This document shows positions 41,775 to 51,505 of a stretch of 64,000 nucleotides of DNA, in pieces. The stretch's first letter is position 1; each line of letters begins with the position of its first letter. The notes under the pieces are model-generated. The model had not been told where the DNA came from, made no database searches, and saw nothing but the letters and a program-made list of their open reading frames with translations. The position numbers were made by a program, and so were the translations under genes. Source of the stretch: Thiodiazotropha sp050305975 (GTDB taxonomy: Bacteria > Pseudomonadota > Gammaproteobacteria > Chromatiales > Chromatiaceae); NCBI GenBank assembly GCA_050305975.1, contig JBNLGI010000231.1:62001-126000 (forward strand). Reading direction: 5' to 3'.

Positions 41775-43361
41775 ATGCGTCCAATCCTGACAAAAGTCAC
41801 CCATTACGCCCTATGCCTGATTTCATGCGTGAACCTGTCCTGGATCGATCGGATTGCTGCGGGCGAACTCACTGAACTCGAGGCTGCCGGCAAACGCATC
41901 TATACGGAGGGTATCAACCGACAGGGCAGGGAGTTCGACGCGCTGGTCGGAGAAACCGATGTGGCGCTCCCTTCTACGACCTTACCCTGCGCCGGCTGTC
42001 ATGGTAAAAACGCTGAAGGCGGTGAAGAGGGCGGTGTGCGGCCACCGCCGCTGGCATGGTCCTATCTGAGCAAACACTACGGCCATGCGCATGCCAATGG
42101 CCGGCGGCATCAGGCCTTCACCACGGCAAGCTTCGCCAGAAACCTGCGTGAGGGCCTGGACCCGGGAGACAACCGTCTCGACACCACCATGCCGCGATAT
42201 GCGCTCACGGACGCCGATATCGAAGCACTCGTGAGTTACCTGAAACTGATCTCTGCCGAAACGGCGCAGGGAATCAGTGAATCGAGCATTCGGATCGGAA
42301 CCCTGGTGCCTAGGTCCGGCCCACTCGCTGGTGCCGGCGAAGCCATGCTGGCCGCGTTGAAATTTCACATCGATCGGCAAAACGCCAGAGGCGGTCTCTA
42401 TGGTCGGAAGCTCGAGCTGGTGGTCGAGTCCTACACGAGCGAGCGTGAAAAAACCCTGGCGAATTTGCAGCGTCTAGTGGAGGAGGGGGAGATCTTCGCC
42501 TTGGTCAGTCCCTTTTTGGTCGGCATCGAAAACGAAGGCGCCGAGCTTTCGGCAAGCTACAAAATACCGGTCGTGGCGCCGTTCAGCCAGTTTCATGGCG
42601 GCCAGCATGCGGATCTCGAGTACATGTTCTATCTGCGAAGCGGATTCAGAGAGCAGGCGCGGGCCCTCCTGACCTATTTCGCCAAACATGCCGAGGCGCC
42701 CGGAAATTTGCTGCTGATCCGCCCGGCAGGCGTACTCGATGGGGTGGGCGAAGCCCTGGCAACGGAAGCCGAGAAGCGCGGCTGGACGTTGCAGGAAGCA
42801 CCTCTGGAGCACGTGCGTGACGCATGGGCCGATTTGGTCGAAACGGGACGAAAAAATCATGTACAGCTGGTTTTCTTTTACGGATCGAGTTCCGATATGG
42901 ATAGATTCCTGAGCGAAGCAGACCGGTTGAATTGGCATCCGATGGTTACGCTGCCAGAGGCGCTCATAGGATCTGATGTCTTCAAGCTGCCGGTTGGCTT
43001 CTCAGACCGACTCTATCTCACCCATCCTGATCCTGTGGGTAAAGATCGTTATCGATCCACGGCTCTGATTGAAGCCTTTTTTGACAGCGGTTTAAGTACA
43101 CCGGCGAACCTGGAGCTGCAACTTGCGGCGCTGAATGCCGCGCAGGTTTTCAACGAATGTCTCAAGCGTACAGGACGCGACATATCCCACGAGAAATTCG
43201 TCGCTGCCTTGGAATCGCTGAACGGCTGGGACAGCGATATCGGGCCCAGAATCTCTTTTGGCGTCAACCGGCGCGTTGCATCGCAAGGCAGCAGAATAGT
43301 CAGTGTCGACATCGTCAACCGCAGCTACACACTGGTGAGTGCCTGGCTTGGTCTGGATTGA
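41775..43361 (+). CDS. cytochrome c fused to a periplasmic ligand-binding protein
   Basis: A 528-residue exported protein in two parts. Residues about 30-160 form a class I cytochrome c with LPCAGCHGKNAEGG (haem at about residue 73), a possible Met ligand in LDTTMPRYALTD and the terminal helix DADIEALVSYLKLI. Residues about 172-525 form a type I periplasmic binding fold like branched-chain amino-acid or amide receptors: IRIGTLVPRSGPLAGAGEAM, NARGGLYGRKLELVVESYTS, AQVFNECLKRTG. No ABC permease genes are nearby, so it may sense rather than transport. A similar arrangement exists in some metal-oxidase loci as I recall. The signal peptide is LCLISCVNLSW. Confidence 0.85.
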   Translation: MRPILTKVTHYALCLISCVNLSWIDRIAAGELTELEAAGKRIYTEGINRQGREFDALVGETDVALPSTTLPCAGCHGKNAEGGEEGGVRPPPLAWSYLSKHYGHAHANGRRHQAFTTASFARNLREGLDPGDNRLDTTMPRYALTDADIEALVSYLKLISAETAQGISESSIRIGTLVPRSGPLAGAGEAMLAALKFHIDRQNARGGLYGRKLELVVESYTSEREKTLANLQRLVEEGEIFALVSPFLVGIENEGAELSASYKIPVVAPFSQFHGGQHADLEYMFYLRSGFREQARALLTYFAKHAEAPGNLLLIRPAGVLDGVGEALATEAEKRGWTLQEAPLEHVRDAWADLVETGRKNHVQLVFFYGSSSDMDRFLSEADRLNWHPMVTLPEALIGSDVFKLPVGFSDRLYLTHPDPVGKDRYRSTALIEAFFDSGLSTPANLELQLAALNAAQVFNECLKRTGRDISHEKFVAALESLNGWDSDIGPRISFGVNRRVASQGSRIVSVDIVNRSYTLVSAWLGLD

Positions 43362-43445
43362 ATGACATCACATCCCACGACGTATATTCATCTGCATGCC
43401 GCTCTGGTCATCAATGAACCGTCACAAGCCATTCTCGGGCTCTGA

Positions 43446-44327
43446 CTAATCAGAGTTTGCCAATTGGAGATACAGTTCCGGACGTCTATCCTGTTTTCTC
43501 CGGTCACCACCTCCGCGCCGATCGAAAAGAGGATGGCAGAAATGGTTGACGGTCTGAGAATCGCTGTTGCGTCTGTCCTGATGATGATGCTTATTGCTTC
43601 GGCGATTTTGGGCCTGAGTAATAATGGGTATTGGATTGGAATTTCGCTGATCCGCGTTGGACTCCTCAAGCAGTCTCAACTCTGTTGCGACAGTGACCGC
43701 CTGGGTGCGATTCTTGACCTTCAAGCGCTTTAAAATGGCACTGACATGAAACTTTACCGTTCTCTCGGTAATAAAGAGTTCATTCGCGATTTCCTTGTTG
43801 GCTTTGCCCATTGCCAGCTTGCGCAGGATTGTCTGCTCCCTGTCGGTCAAAAGGGACTTGCTTTGTTTCGCGGCGGACTGTCTGTTGCTTCGATCCGGGA
43901 TATAGGTGGACAGGTTGGGATCGATGTACTCCATGCCATCATGCACTGTCTGCATGGCATGCAGCAGAGCCTCGATCGGGCTGCTTTTCAGGACGTAAGC
44001 AGAGACATGGTGCTTGAAAGCGTCATCGACAAATTCATGATTCTGGTTACTGCTATAGATCACCATGGCTATGTTGGGGAAATGCGAGTGCATTTGAACT
44101 AATGCACCGCATCCGCTTGCATCGCCGAGTTCGTTGTCGATAATGACCATCTCTGGTAGAAACCGATATACCATCTCCAAACCTTTGGCGCAGCTCTCAG
44201 CTTCGCCGATGACTTCGAATCTGCTATCTCGATTGATAAGTTCGGTCAGGCCAATACGAACCACGGTATGATCGTCCACGATCAATACGCGAGTTCGCCC
44301 CTGGGTGTGACGGACAATTGAGCCCAT
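43446..44327 (-). CDS. LuxR/NarL-family response regulator with unusual Arg/His-rich tail
   Basis: A 293-residue regulator. The receiver (about 14-130) has RVLIVDDHTVVR, the phospho-Asp in MVIIDNELGDASG and Lys in YVLKSSPIE; the LuxR HTH (about 158-220) has LTDREQTILRKLAMGKANKE and ITERTVKFHVSAIL. Beyond the HTH is a 60-residue tail rich in Arg, His and Asp (RRSNKHHHQDRRN, RRGGGDRRKQDRR) not usual in NarL proteins. GGGGGA precedes the ATG at 44327, preferred over a 60-codon longer frame. No kinase gene is adjacent. Confidence 0.88.
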   Translation of the reverse strand: MGSIVRHTQGRTRVLIVDDHTVVRIGLTELINRDSRFEVIGEAESCAKGLEMVYRFLPEMVIIDNELGDASGCGALVQMHSHFPNIAMVIYSSNQNHEFVDDAFKHHVSAYVLKSSPIEALLHAMQTVHDGMEYIDPNLSTYIPDRSNRQSAAKQSKSLLTDREQTILRKLAMGKANKEIANELFITERTVKFHVSAILKRLKVKNRTQAVTVATELRLLEESNADQRNSNPIPIITQAQNRRSNKHHHQDRRNSDSQTVNHFCHPLFDRRGGGDRRKQDRRPELYLQLANSD

Positions 44328-45581
44328 GGTGAAATCCCCCTGAGAAAGGTAGTGAATGTTTGCCAAACACTGTGTCGACTCCGCCTGGCATGGAGTCGGA
44401 CTGCCCATTGAACATTGGCTTTTTATAAAGCAATGATGAAATGGGCATAGCGCGTGTAATGTATTCGAGAGAGGTCGCGCTATGGCTTTGGTTCTGCGAT
44501 CTTGCAATCAATGAAGCAGAACACTTTTTATTGTGATTTGATTTGCGGGAAAACTGCATCCGCGCAAAACCGACTACCGGCGTCGGATGGTTTACTTCTA
44601 CTGCGCTTGCATTATGCGTTATGAAAACGATCGGCTTCTCCAGCCTCGTCATTCCATGGCGAGATCGACTCACACCGGCGTTCGCGCAACTGATATGCCC
44701 GATTGTGCATAGAGCTTGCAGACCGGAATATGAGATCTGTTTCAGGAACATGGCATCTTTGATACGAGTAACCGAAGTCTCAATGCCGATAAACCACTTC
44801 CCGGTGTCTGCCAAATCTTCGTCATTTCGTATGAATGAACCTAAGATGCGTCTATATCAGCTATAGCCATGACGTCCTGTAACCCCTAGACCCGTATCTT
44901 TATACCTCTCGTTTCAACGTAAAAATCAATAGAAAATTGTTATCGTAGATCAAGTATAGCAACACAATTTTGAGTTTGTAAAAGATAATTAACGCATTGA
45001 ATATATAGAATATTTCATTCCCATTTCCGATAATAACGAAATTCAAATTCCCTATTCTGAGAATTGACCTTCTGGCGATAGAAATGGCTTATGAACGAAA
45101 ACCAATCGGAACAGGGAGGGCAAGCAACTTGTGCTTCGTATGTTCCTTCGATGGATTCTCTTGGAGAACATGCATATCGACTTGCATGATCTGTATGTGT
45201 GACAAGTGCTTGGCGCTGAGCTTCGCGGATGGAAGTGGATCTTGTCACTGGTCGTAACTACTGATGAACTGACTAAATTCTTATAGTGAGTATTTTTAAA
45301 CCGTAACAGCTTGTTCAAGTACGGCCAGCATCTTCATATCACTTATCGAAATCGGGGAAATATGTCGGTGGATATTACACTTTATTCTATTCACTACAGG
45401 TCTCTTTGGCACAGAGATTGTTTTTCTCTCATTTATTCAATTGGTTGACAATTTCTTGTATGGATATTGCTTAAGTCATGCAAATTCAGTAAGTAATTTT
45501 CTCTGCATTCGGTGTGGTATCAGTGAATATACTAACCATCAGAATACACGCACTCTTTCAGTGGATAAGTGAGAGGCAGGC
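44328..45581. other. 1.25-kb intergenic region between two regulators
   Basis: No supported gene is seen. The right-hand 700 bp is visibly AT-rich compared with the flanks, suggesting a regulatory or transferred stretch. An inverted repeat GTGACAAG (45199-45206) / CTTGTCAC (45241-45248) and a sigma-54-like element at 45407 are the only motifs I can point to. Confidence 0.4.
45407..45422 (+). promoter_or_regulatory. weak sigma-54-like element before the orphan NtrC-type gene
   Basis: TGGCACAGAGATTGTT has a perfect -24 half and correct spacing, but the -12 GC dinucleotide is GT, which usually weakens sigma-54 binding strongly. It lies 160 bp before the ATG at 45582. Confidence 0.3.
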
Positions 45582-46958
45582 ATGTCACCCAGCATCCTGA
45601 TCATCGAGGACGATCCGACCTTGGGCAAAAATCTATTGCGCTTCCTTCGCCTGCAGGGTTACGAACCGCGCTATTGCAGTAGTTACGGGGATTCGTTGAA
45701 TGTACTGAGAGAAACCCACTTTGATGTGGTTATCTCAGATCTGATGTTGCCAGATGGCAGTGGCATGGATCTGCTTGAATTCGTCGCGCAGCACTCTCCG
45801 GGTTCGGCGTTTCTGATGATGACTGGCCATGCCAGTCTCAGCACTGCGGTCAATGCCTTCAGAAACGGTGTGCATGACTACATGATCAAACCCTTTTCCC
45901 TTGAGGAGTTGAAGAAAAAAGTCGAGAGTATCGTTGCGCTCAAGCACATGGATCAAAACTCGGATTCAAAAAACACCAAAAGTGAAAATGGAGACGATGA
46001 CGTAACTCAGCCGTTGCTCGGCTGTAGTACTGCGATGCGTGAACTCGTCGCCTTGATCAAACGCGTTGCAAAGACCCCCAGCACGGTACTGCTGAGCGGT
46101 GAAAGCGGCACAGGAAAGGAGTTGGCTGCAAACGCATTGCATATGTTTTCGTCTCGCAGCGAGGCGCCTTTCGTAGCCGTCAATCTTGGCGCTGTGCCTG
46201 ATGAACTGGTAGAGAGTCATCTGTTCGGGCACATAAAGGGGGCATTCACCGGGGCGGACCAGGATCGGCAGGGGCTGTTTCGGACAGCGGGAAATGGAAC
46301 TCTGTTTCTCGATGAGATTGGTGAGTTGCCTCTGCCACTCCAGTCAAAGCTGCTGCGCGCCCTTGAAGACCGCCAGGTTTTTCCTGTTGGTAGCGATGTG
46401 CCTTATCCGATATCGGCAAGAATCGTCGCGGCAACCAACAGAGACTTGCCTGTGATGGTTGACGAGGGTCAATTCAGGCTCGATCTCTACTACCGACTGA
46501 ATGTCATTGCTATCAGGATGCCGTCCTTACGTGATCGCAAGGAAGATATCCCCGAACTGGCCGATCATTTTCTGAAGCGATACAGCGAGCGATTCGGACG
46601 TTCGTCCGCACCTACATTGAGTCGACAGGCGCTTCAACAGCTCCAGGATTATTCATGGCCAGGGAATGTGCGCGAACTCTCAAACCTTATCGAGCGGGCA
46701 GTGGTTCTTTGTGATACAGATCGAATTCAGTCTTTCGCGTTCGACAAAAATGAAGTACAGGTTACCACCAGCGAGGTAGATGCACAGATTACGGATCTGA
46801 GCACCGCTGTCGAGCAGTTCAAGACTCAACACATCGTGGCGATTCTCGAAGCCGCCAACTACAATCGCGAGCTCGCGGCCAAGATGCTGGGTCTGTCACC
46901 GGCGACCCTGTACCGTCATCTCGATAAGCTGGGATTGAAGGGGTACCGGGGAAGCTGA
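45582..46958 (+). CDS. orphan NtrC-family sigma-54-dependent response regulator
   Basis: A 458-residue activator with an intact receiver (SILIIEDDPTLG; phospho-Asp in VVISDLMLPDGSG; Lys in YMIKPF), AAA+ domain (Walker A GESGTGKE, GHIKGAFTGADQ, Walker B TLFLDEIGELPLP) and Fis-type HTH (ELAAKMLGLSPATLYRHLDK). GAGAGG lies before the ATG. There is no adjacent kinase; the nearest kinases are at 24580 and 51506. Because all catalytic and sigma-54-contact parts are present, it should be a working activator for one or more of the sigma-54 promoters in this window. Confidence 0.93.
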   Translation: MSPSILIIEDDPTLGKNLLRFLRLQGYEPRYCSSYGDSLNVLRETHFDVVISDLMLPDGSGMDLLEFVAQHSPGSAFLMMTGHASLSTAVNAFRNGVHDYMIKPFSLEELKKKVESIVALKHMDQNSDSKNTKSENGDDDVTQPLLGCSTAMRELVALIKRVAKTPSTVLLSGESGTGKELAANALHMFSSRSEAPFVAVNLGAVPDELVESHLFGHIKGAFTGADQDRQGLFRTAGNGTLFLDEIGELPLPLQSKLLRALEDRQVFPVGSDVPYPISARIVAATNRDLPVMVDEGQFRLDLYYRLNVIAIRMPSLRDRKEDIPELADHFLKRYSERFGRSSAPTLSRQALQQLQDYSWPGNVRELSNLIERAVVLCDTDRIQSFAFDKNEVQVTTSEVDAQITDLSTAVEQFKTQHIVAILEAANYNRELAAKMLGLSPATLYRHLDKLGLKGYRGS

Positions 46959-47103
46959 CCCGATGACTATGGATTCACTGTGCGCTGAAGTCCTGGTTGT
47001 GAGAAGTGAAGCAGTGGTCGCTGGTGACTTTCAGAACACAGACCCGCCTGTGCCTAATGGGCCAAGACCAGGGCTAGTCAGTGCTATAAAATACCCATAG
47101 TTT

Positions 47104-47117
47104 GGGAAAATTCTCGC
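47104..47117. promoter_or_regulatory. possible enhancer-type site before the degenerate activator gene
   Basis: GGGAAAATTCTCGC resembles the inverted repeat TGGGA-N6-TCCCA found before another sigma-54 promoter (54328-54343). It lies about 180 bp upstream of the -24 element at 47299, a normal enhancer distance. The right half is imperfect. The rest of the 46959-47343 gap shows no gene. Confidence 0.3.
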
Positions 47118-47298
47118 AATTTAGCGAAATAATTTTCTACTCTGAGAATGTACCCAAGTGTCACTCCAATCGTCTCTCCGCATTACAATACTATCGTTTG
47201 CACTATGGGACTGTTAACTCCTTGAAGTTCAGGGCAAATATTTTTTCACGCCTATTGTCATCCTCTCCTGGTCCTGCTGCATGAAAGCCGAATCGGCA

Positions 47299-47314
47299 TG
47301 GCACGGGATCTGCA
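47299..47314 (+). promoter_or_regulatory. near-perfect sigma-54 promoter
   Basis: TGGCACGGGATCTGCA matches TGGCACG-N4-YTGCA at exact spacing, the best sigma-54 match in the window. Transcription would start near 47325, so the ATG at 47344 is the likely start of the downstream gene and the in-frame ATG at 47281 would lie outside the transcript. Confidence 0.75.
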
Positions 47315-47343
47315 CGAAAGTGGAAACAGTCACCTTGGGTAAA

Positions 47344-48528
47344 ATGATGAGTAACGAAATCCTGGTGGTGGAATCCGTCGAATCGGCCGGGGTAGGCCAA
47401 CTGGCAAAGACCCTCGAGTCCGCGGGTTACTCAATTGTCCGGGTGAACAGTGCCGCAAGCGCCTTCAGTGAACTTGAAACCAACGACTACACACTCATCG
47501 CGGTCGATCTGACTGGCAACAAAGACAATGGTGTCAGGCTGGTACGCGGTCTGCATGTGGCAAGCCCCGATACCTCGATTATTGTGTTCACTACTCAATG
47601 CAACACACGCGATGTGCTGGATCTGCTGCGTGCGGGTGCGTGGGACTGTCAGACCATGCCTGTCGATTTCGAAAGACTGGACAATGCTGTATTTCAGGCC
47701 CTTACGCAAGAAAAGTCGCGTAGCGATTGCAGTGATCTCCGACACGTTCTCTACTACGACGAGGTGACCTCGGCCGAAACGAATCCGATGCGCGGATTCT
47801 GTCTCTCTCTCCAGGGAGGGGAAGAGCGCATGGCGGGTATAACGGCTCCCTTTGTAGTCATTCATGGTGAATGCGGTACAGGTAAGTACATCGTCGCTGA
47901 CGCCATCCATAGACTGTCGGTCAACGCTGTCGGTCCGATGTTGCGTGTCGATCTGGCCGAAGTGAACGAGTCGAAAAAAAGCGAAACGGAAAGGACCGAG
48001 TGTCTCCATCAGGCACTGGCTAATGCAAAAGGCGGAACACTGCTTTTGGAGAATATCGACCTTTTGCCCAAGGAATTAGCGCCCGATATATGCCGTACGT
48101 TGAACGAATACAGCCACAATCGGAAAGGGGGTGACCAGCCGGGTTTGGAAGTCAGGGTAATCATGACATACAACGCAAACTCACGCAGACGCAAAAAACA
48201 AGAGTACATACTTGGGATGATCCGACAAGTGTTACATCCCGAAGAGATCGTTCTTCCCAGCTTGCGTACACACCCGGAGTTCATTCCCGATCTGGTCGGA
48301 CAGTATCTGGCCTATTGCCGTGCCAACATGCAGATTCCGGTAACGGGAGTAGATACCCTTGCCATGCGTTGTCTTCTGTTTCACGACTGGCCGGGCAACT
48401 TGAGAGAGCTTGCTTCGGTTCTGGAGGGAGCAACCGTACTCTGTAAGAGCCGTCATCTTCAGTTACACCACTTGCCCGCCGAGATGCAGAGACCGTACGG
48501 CGCAGGCAATTTCTCCTCCCTGGAATAA
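47344..48528 (+). CDS. degenerate NtrC-like protein lacking GAFTGA loop and DNA-binding domain
   Basis: A 394-residue protein. The receiver (EILVVESVESAG; Asp in TLIAVDLTGNKD) has the usual Lys replaced (CQTMPVDF in place of xxKPx). The AAA+ region has a variant Walker A (GECGTGKY) and a variant Walker B (GGTLLLENIDLLP, no DE pair). The sigma-54-contacting GAFTGA segment is absent, and after DWPGNLRELASVLEGA the protein ends without an HTH. It therefore should not activate sigma-54 itself. The frame is intact, with its own strong sigma-54 promoter, so a role as an antagonist, decoy or hetero-oligomer partner of the true activators is plausible. Confidence 0.85.
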   Translation: MMSNEILVVESVESAGVGQLAKTLESAGYSIVRVNSAASAFSELETNDYTLIAVDLTGNKDNGVRLVRGLHVASPDTSIIVFTTQCNTRDVLDLLRAGAWDCQTMPVDFERLDNAVFQALTQEKSRSDCSDLRHVLYYDEVTSAETNPMRGFCLSLQGGEERMAGITAPFVVIHGECGTGKYIVADAIHRLSVNAVGPMLRVDLAEVNESKKSETERTECLHQALANAKGGTLLLENIDLLPKELAPDICRTLNEYSHNRKGGDQPGLEVRVIMTYNANSRRRKKQEYILGMIRQVLHPEEIVLPSLRTHPEFIPDLVGQYLAYCRANMQIPVTGVDTLAMRCLLFHDWPGNLRELASVLEGATVLCKSRHLQLHHLPAEMQRPYGAGNFSSLE

Positions 48529-48613
48529 CCGCAGTCACGTTCCCCTTCGTATCGATCCTGCAATACACCGTCGGTAGCAAATGACTTTGTGCTTTTGTAG
48601 AACTCCATATAGC

Positions 48614-48645
48614 AAAAAAAAGCCGCGGAATTCTCATTCCGCGGC
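48614..48645 (-). terminator. rho-independent terminator of the secreted protein gene
   Basis: On the minus strand a perfect 10-bp stem (GCCGCGGAAT/ATTCCGCGGC, 48622-48645) with a 4-nt loop is followed by eight T residues. It lies about 50 nt after the stop at 48694. Confidence 0.87.
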
Positions 48646-48693
48646 GTGATGCACATTTTTGCGATGTGCGTTTAGGCGACAGCCTCTCGAATA

Positions 48694-50829
48694 CTAGTTG
48701 CCGACAAAGTTGGAACTTGTCTGGCACCCTCGCTCGGATTCGATCCAAACCACCGTATCCGAAGCGCCAGGTACTTGGTTATTGTCGACAGCCGAGCCTC
48801 GTGCGGTGCGGATGGACCAGTCGCCTATCGCATCGACTCTGGCTTCACCGATGAAGCGGGATGTGCCGATATCAAAGGCTACACTGCCGAGATAGGCGAA
48901 CACACGCTGATTGTCCGGGGTATCGGAGGTGCCTTCGATGCGCCAGGACTCCTTGCCCGGGTCATACTGAGCACGGGTAATGGTGCAAATGTCAGCCGGC
49001 TGGAAATTCGGATTCGTAACCGTGATCAACGTGCTATCCGAAGCGGTATTGCCATCCACGTCACTCACTGTCAGGGTGAACTCCGCAACCAATTTATCGA
49101 GGTCAGCCATTTCGGCCGCGGTCGGCGTGGTCACGCTGATTTGTGAACAGTCCGCAGTGACACAGCTAAAGAAGAGTGATGAAGTCGTTATCCAATCGAA
49201 AGCGGCAATCGGGCCCGTCGAATCAGCGCCGTTCAGATCCAAGATCGTACCGGCTTGCACACTCTTGTCGGCGCCGGCATTGGCAGTCAACGGGACGGTT
49301 TGGCCCGAGCCTGTCAGCGCTCCTGTAACCTGGATGTTTTGCCTGATTACGCCACCGTCGAGTGAGGTGATCGTAACGGTGAGAGGCGGCACATCCGGCG
49401 TGTTCGGATCGATTTTCGTATACAAGCCACTGCCGGTACCCAGTCCGCCATTGGTCCAGGTTCCCGTGAGATTGGTAAGCGCCGGCTCGAAACTCGCATC
49501 GAGCAGCGAGGTATCCATCTGATTGCTGCTCTGCGCGATGACTTCCAGGGTATCGCTGTCAGTATTCCACTCGGCCTTGGTAATCACGACATGGTCTGAT
49601 ATCTCGGTGCTGATGGAACTGGACGGTGAGTCCGTTATGTTATTGACCGTCACCGAATCCGGCTTACGCTGGCCGGCAACCAGGGGAGTGTAATCGACTC
49701 CCTCCTGTAAGCGTACGAAATAGTTCCCGCCCAATCCTTCGGCCATCACCACCTCGGCGCCACCATCGACTCTCGCCGTCAGTGTCTGGCCCTCAACAGT
49801 ACTTGCCCAGATGTTCACATAGCTGATCGGATCATTGATGGTGGGCGAGGCCGGATCGATATCGACCTTGTCATAGGTTGCCCGATCGATTGCTACTCCA
49901 TACTTGGAGGCGACACGACCCATGATCGCAAACAGGTCGGTTTCGACGCAGTCATTGAGGAGGTCGGCTCCGTTGGTGTCCTTGACTCCACCCAGAGCCG
50001 GATCGGCACATTGAAACGAGGGAAACGCATCACCGATGTTGGGCCCTTCGATGCGGAAGAGATTGGTCCCGTTCGGACTTCCCTGCACCTGGGTCAAGGC
50101 CAGGCCCAGACTCTCGTCGAGTAGCGCCCCGGGTGTGTTGATCAGAGTGGCACGGTCAGCAGTGCTGGCAATGAGAAAGGTAGGAAAGACACCCAAGGCG
50201 CTACTGAATTCACCCGCTTGAGTGATGCCAACGTCGATGGTCGAGGAAAAGCCGGGCCCGTTGACGCCGGGACCCGCATCGCCAGACTGCGAGGTGAAAC
50301 TGAGCGTGCCATAGGGGTGGGTGATGGTGTAGGTATTGCCCACCATCGAATCGATGCCGTCGATAAAGAAGCGAATGCGGGAAAAGACGATCTGATCGCC
50401 ATCCACTACTGGACCGTTGAAAAATGCGGCCTCTCGCGCCAGGGTCATGTTTGCGCGAAGACCGGAGTTGGCCGGACCTCCATCCATACCGGCGTCTGCA
50501 GCCCAGTAGAAAGCCTCGTCCGGATAGTTACCGGGAAAGGTTACAGGCGCGTTCGGATCGGGTGGGGCGAAAAAGCAGGCCTGTTGGTGATCACAAAGGT
50601 CGAGCCGTAATCCGGTGTCGTCTTCGTACCAGAGTGGAAATCCGGTCACAGGATCGGTGGGACCGACCCTGATCTGCGCTCCGGCAGTCGATGAGATCAG
50701 CACACCGGCTATAAGTAGCGTCAGTGGGAGCATGCTTTTGCTTTTACTCCGGCACCGACTGGGCATGCCACCTATACGTTGTACTTCAGAATCGAACTCG
50801 TCGCACGGTATATTGTGTCGCTCATTCAT
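48694..50829 (-). CDS. large secreted protein with PKD/Ig-like beta domains
   Basis: A 711-residue protein with an N-terminal signal preceded by about 32 residues (LPLTLLIAGVLISSTAGAQ) and no other membrane segment. The first half (about 60-330) is a compact region with WYEDDTGLRLDLCDHQQACF, a pattern seen in other exported proteins of unknown role. The second half has Ig/PKD-like beta domains, including GADKSVQAGTILDLNGADST followed by EFTLTVSDVDGNTASDST, the PKD signature. Several Cys pairs suggest disulphides. GAGG lies 9 nt before the ATG at 50829. A sigma-54 promoter lies 132 bp upstream. It may be a cell-surface or released binding or adhesion protein. Confidence 0.75.
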   Translation of the reverse strand: MNERHNIPCDEFDSEVQRIGGMPSRCRSKSKSMLPLTLLIAGVLISSTAGAQIRVGPTDPVTGFPLWYEDDTGLRLDLCDHQQACFFAPPDPNAPVTFPGNYPDEAFYWAADAGMDGGPANSGLRANMTLAREAAFFNGPVVDGDQIVFSRIRFFIDGIDSMVGNTYTITHPYGTLSFTSQSGDAGPGVNGPGFSSTIDVGITQAGEFSSALGVFPTFLIASTADRATLINTPGALLDESLGLALTQVQGSPNGTNLFRIEGPNIGDAFPSFQCADPALGGVKDTNGADLLNDCVETDLFAIMGRVASKYGVAIDRATYDKVDIDPASPTINDPISYVNIWASTVEGQTLTARVDGGAEVVMAEGLGGNYFVRLQEGVDYTPLVAGQRKPDSVTVNNITDSPSSSISTEISDHVVITKAEWNTDSDTLEVIAQSSNQMDTSLLDASFEPALTNLTGTWTNGGLGTGSGLYTKIDPNTPDVPPLTVTITSLDGGVIRQNIQVTGALTGSGQTVPLTANAGADKSVQAGTILDLNGADSTGPIAAFDWITTSSLFFSCVTADCSQISVTTPTAAEMADLDKLVAEFTLTVSDVDGNTASDSTLITVTNPNFQPADICTITRAQYDPGKESWRIEGTSDTPDNQRVFAYLGSVAFDIGTSRFIGEARVDAIGDWSIRTARGSAVDNNQVPGASDTVVWIESERGCQTSSNFVGN

Positions 50830-51505
50830 ATTCACACCTCGTCTCCCTCAAATGTAGATTTTTCTATCCTCCGTAGTCGCCTGTACGCTGATCGGACTCT
50901 CAAGCGAGGACAGGCGGATAAGTGCAGATCCGACTCGACCATGGCACTTACCCAGTCAATGGCAAACTCTGGGCCAAATGCCTATCCAACTGATATATAG
51001 AAAAAAAAGAATCGATTGCTCAGCCCTTCCAATGCTGCCACTCGCAGAGGTGATAGCGTCAGTGGGCGAGGTCTCGCAGGATTGCGATGTCAGCCACCCA
51101 GTTGTGGATACCCTGGCGGCGATGCAGAGCGCCTGTGGGTTTGCGGTCCAACACGGGTCGAATCGATCCTGAAGTTGCTTCAATGACATCATGCAGAGAG
51201 GAGGTGCTCGCTTTCGGTGCCCACTGTCTCGATATCATCATGCCGCAGTGCGGCATATCGGTATTCACGCAGGGCCCTCATAGCACGCCAACCCAGTATT
51301 CACAGCCATTTCAGACAAGCGCTTCGGTATGCCTCTTGCTTTGATGTCATTCTCGGCACAACTAAACGCGTAACGACATAAGGCCGAGAAAAGGGAGGGA
51401 AGTTTTTGCGCGAAAATGCGTTTAAATAGTAATGGAGTGGAGTAGATGCTGTGATACGCTTTGACCGTATCGCGAAAATAAAATCAGTCAATCCAGAAGA
51501 AGACA
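50830..51505. other. intergenic region between secreted-protein gene and kinase gene
   Basis: No supported gene is present in these 676 bp. The leftward sigma-54 promoter at 50961-50976 is the only clear element. No promoter is obvious for the kinase gene at 51506. Confidence 0.4.
50961..50976 (-). promoter_or_regulatory. sigma-54 promoter for the secreted PKD-type protein
   Basis: The minus-strand sequence TGGCCCAGAGTTTGCC has TGGC and TTGC at exact -24/-12 spacing. Transcription would begin near 50950, giving a leader of about 120 nt. Confidence 0.65.

Noticed and set aside
44543..44866. 107-codon plus-strand frame between the LuxR and NtrC-type genes
   Set aside because: It has no ribosome-binding site, and neither it nor the overlapping minus-strand frame shows a domain.
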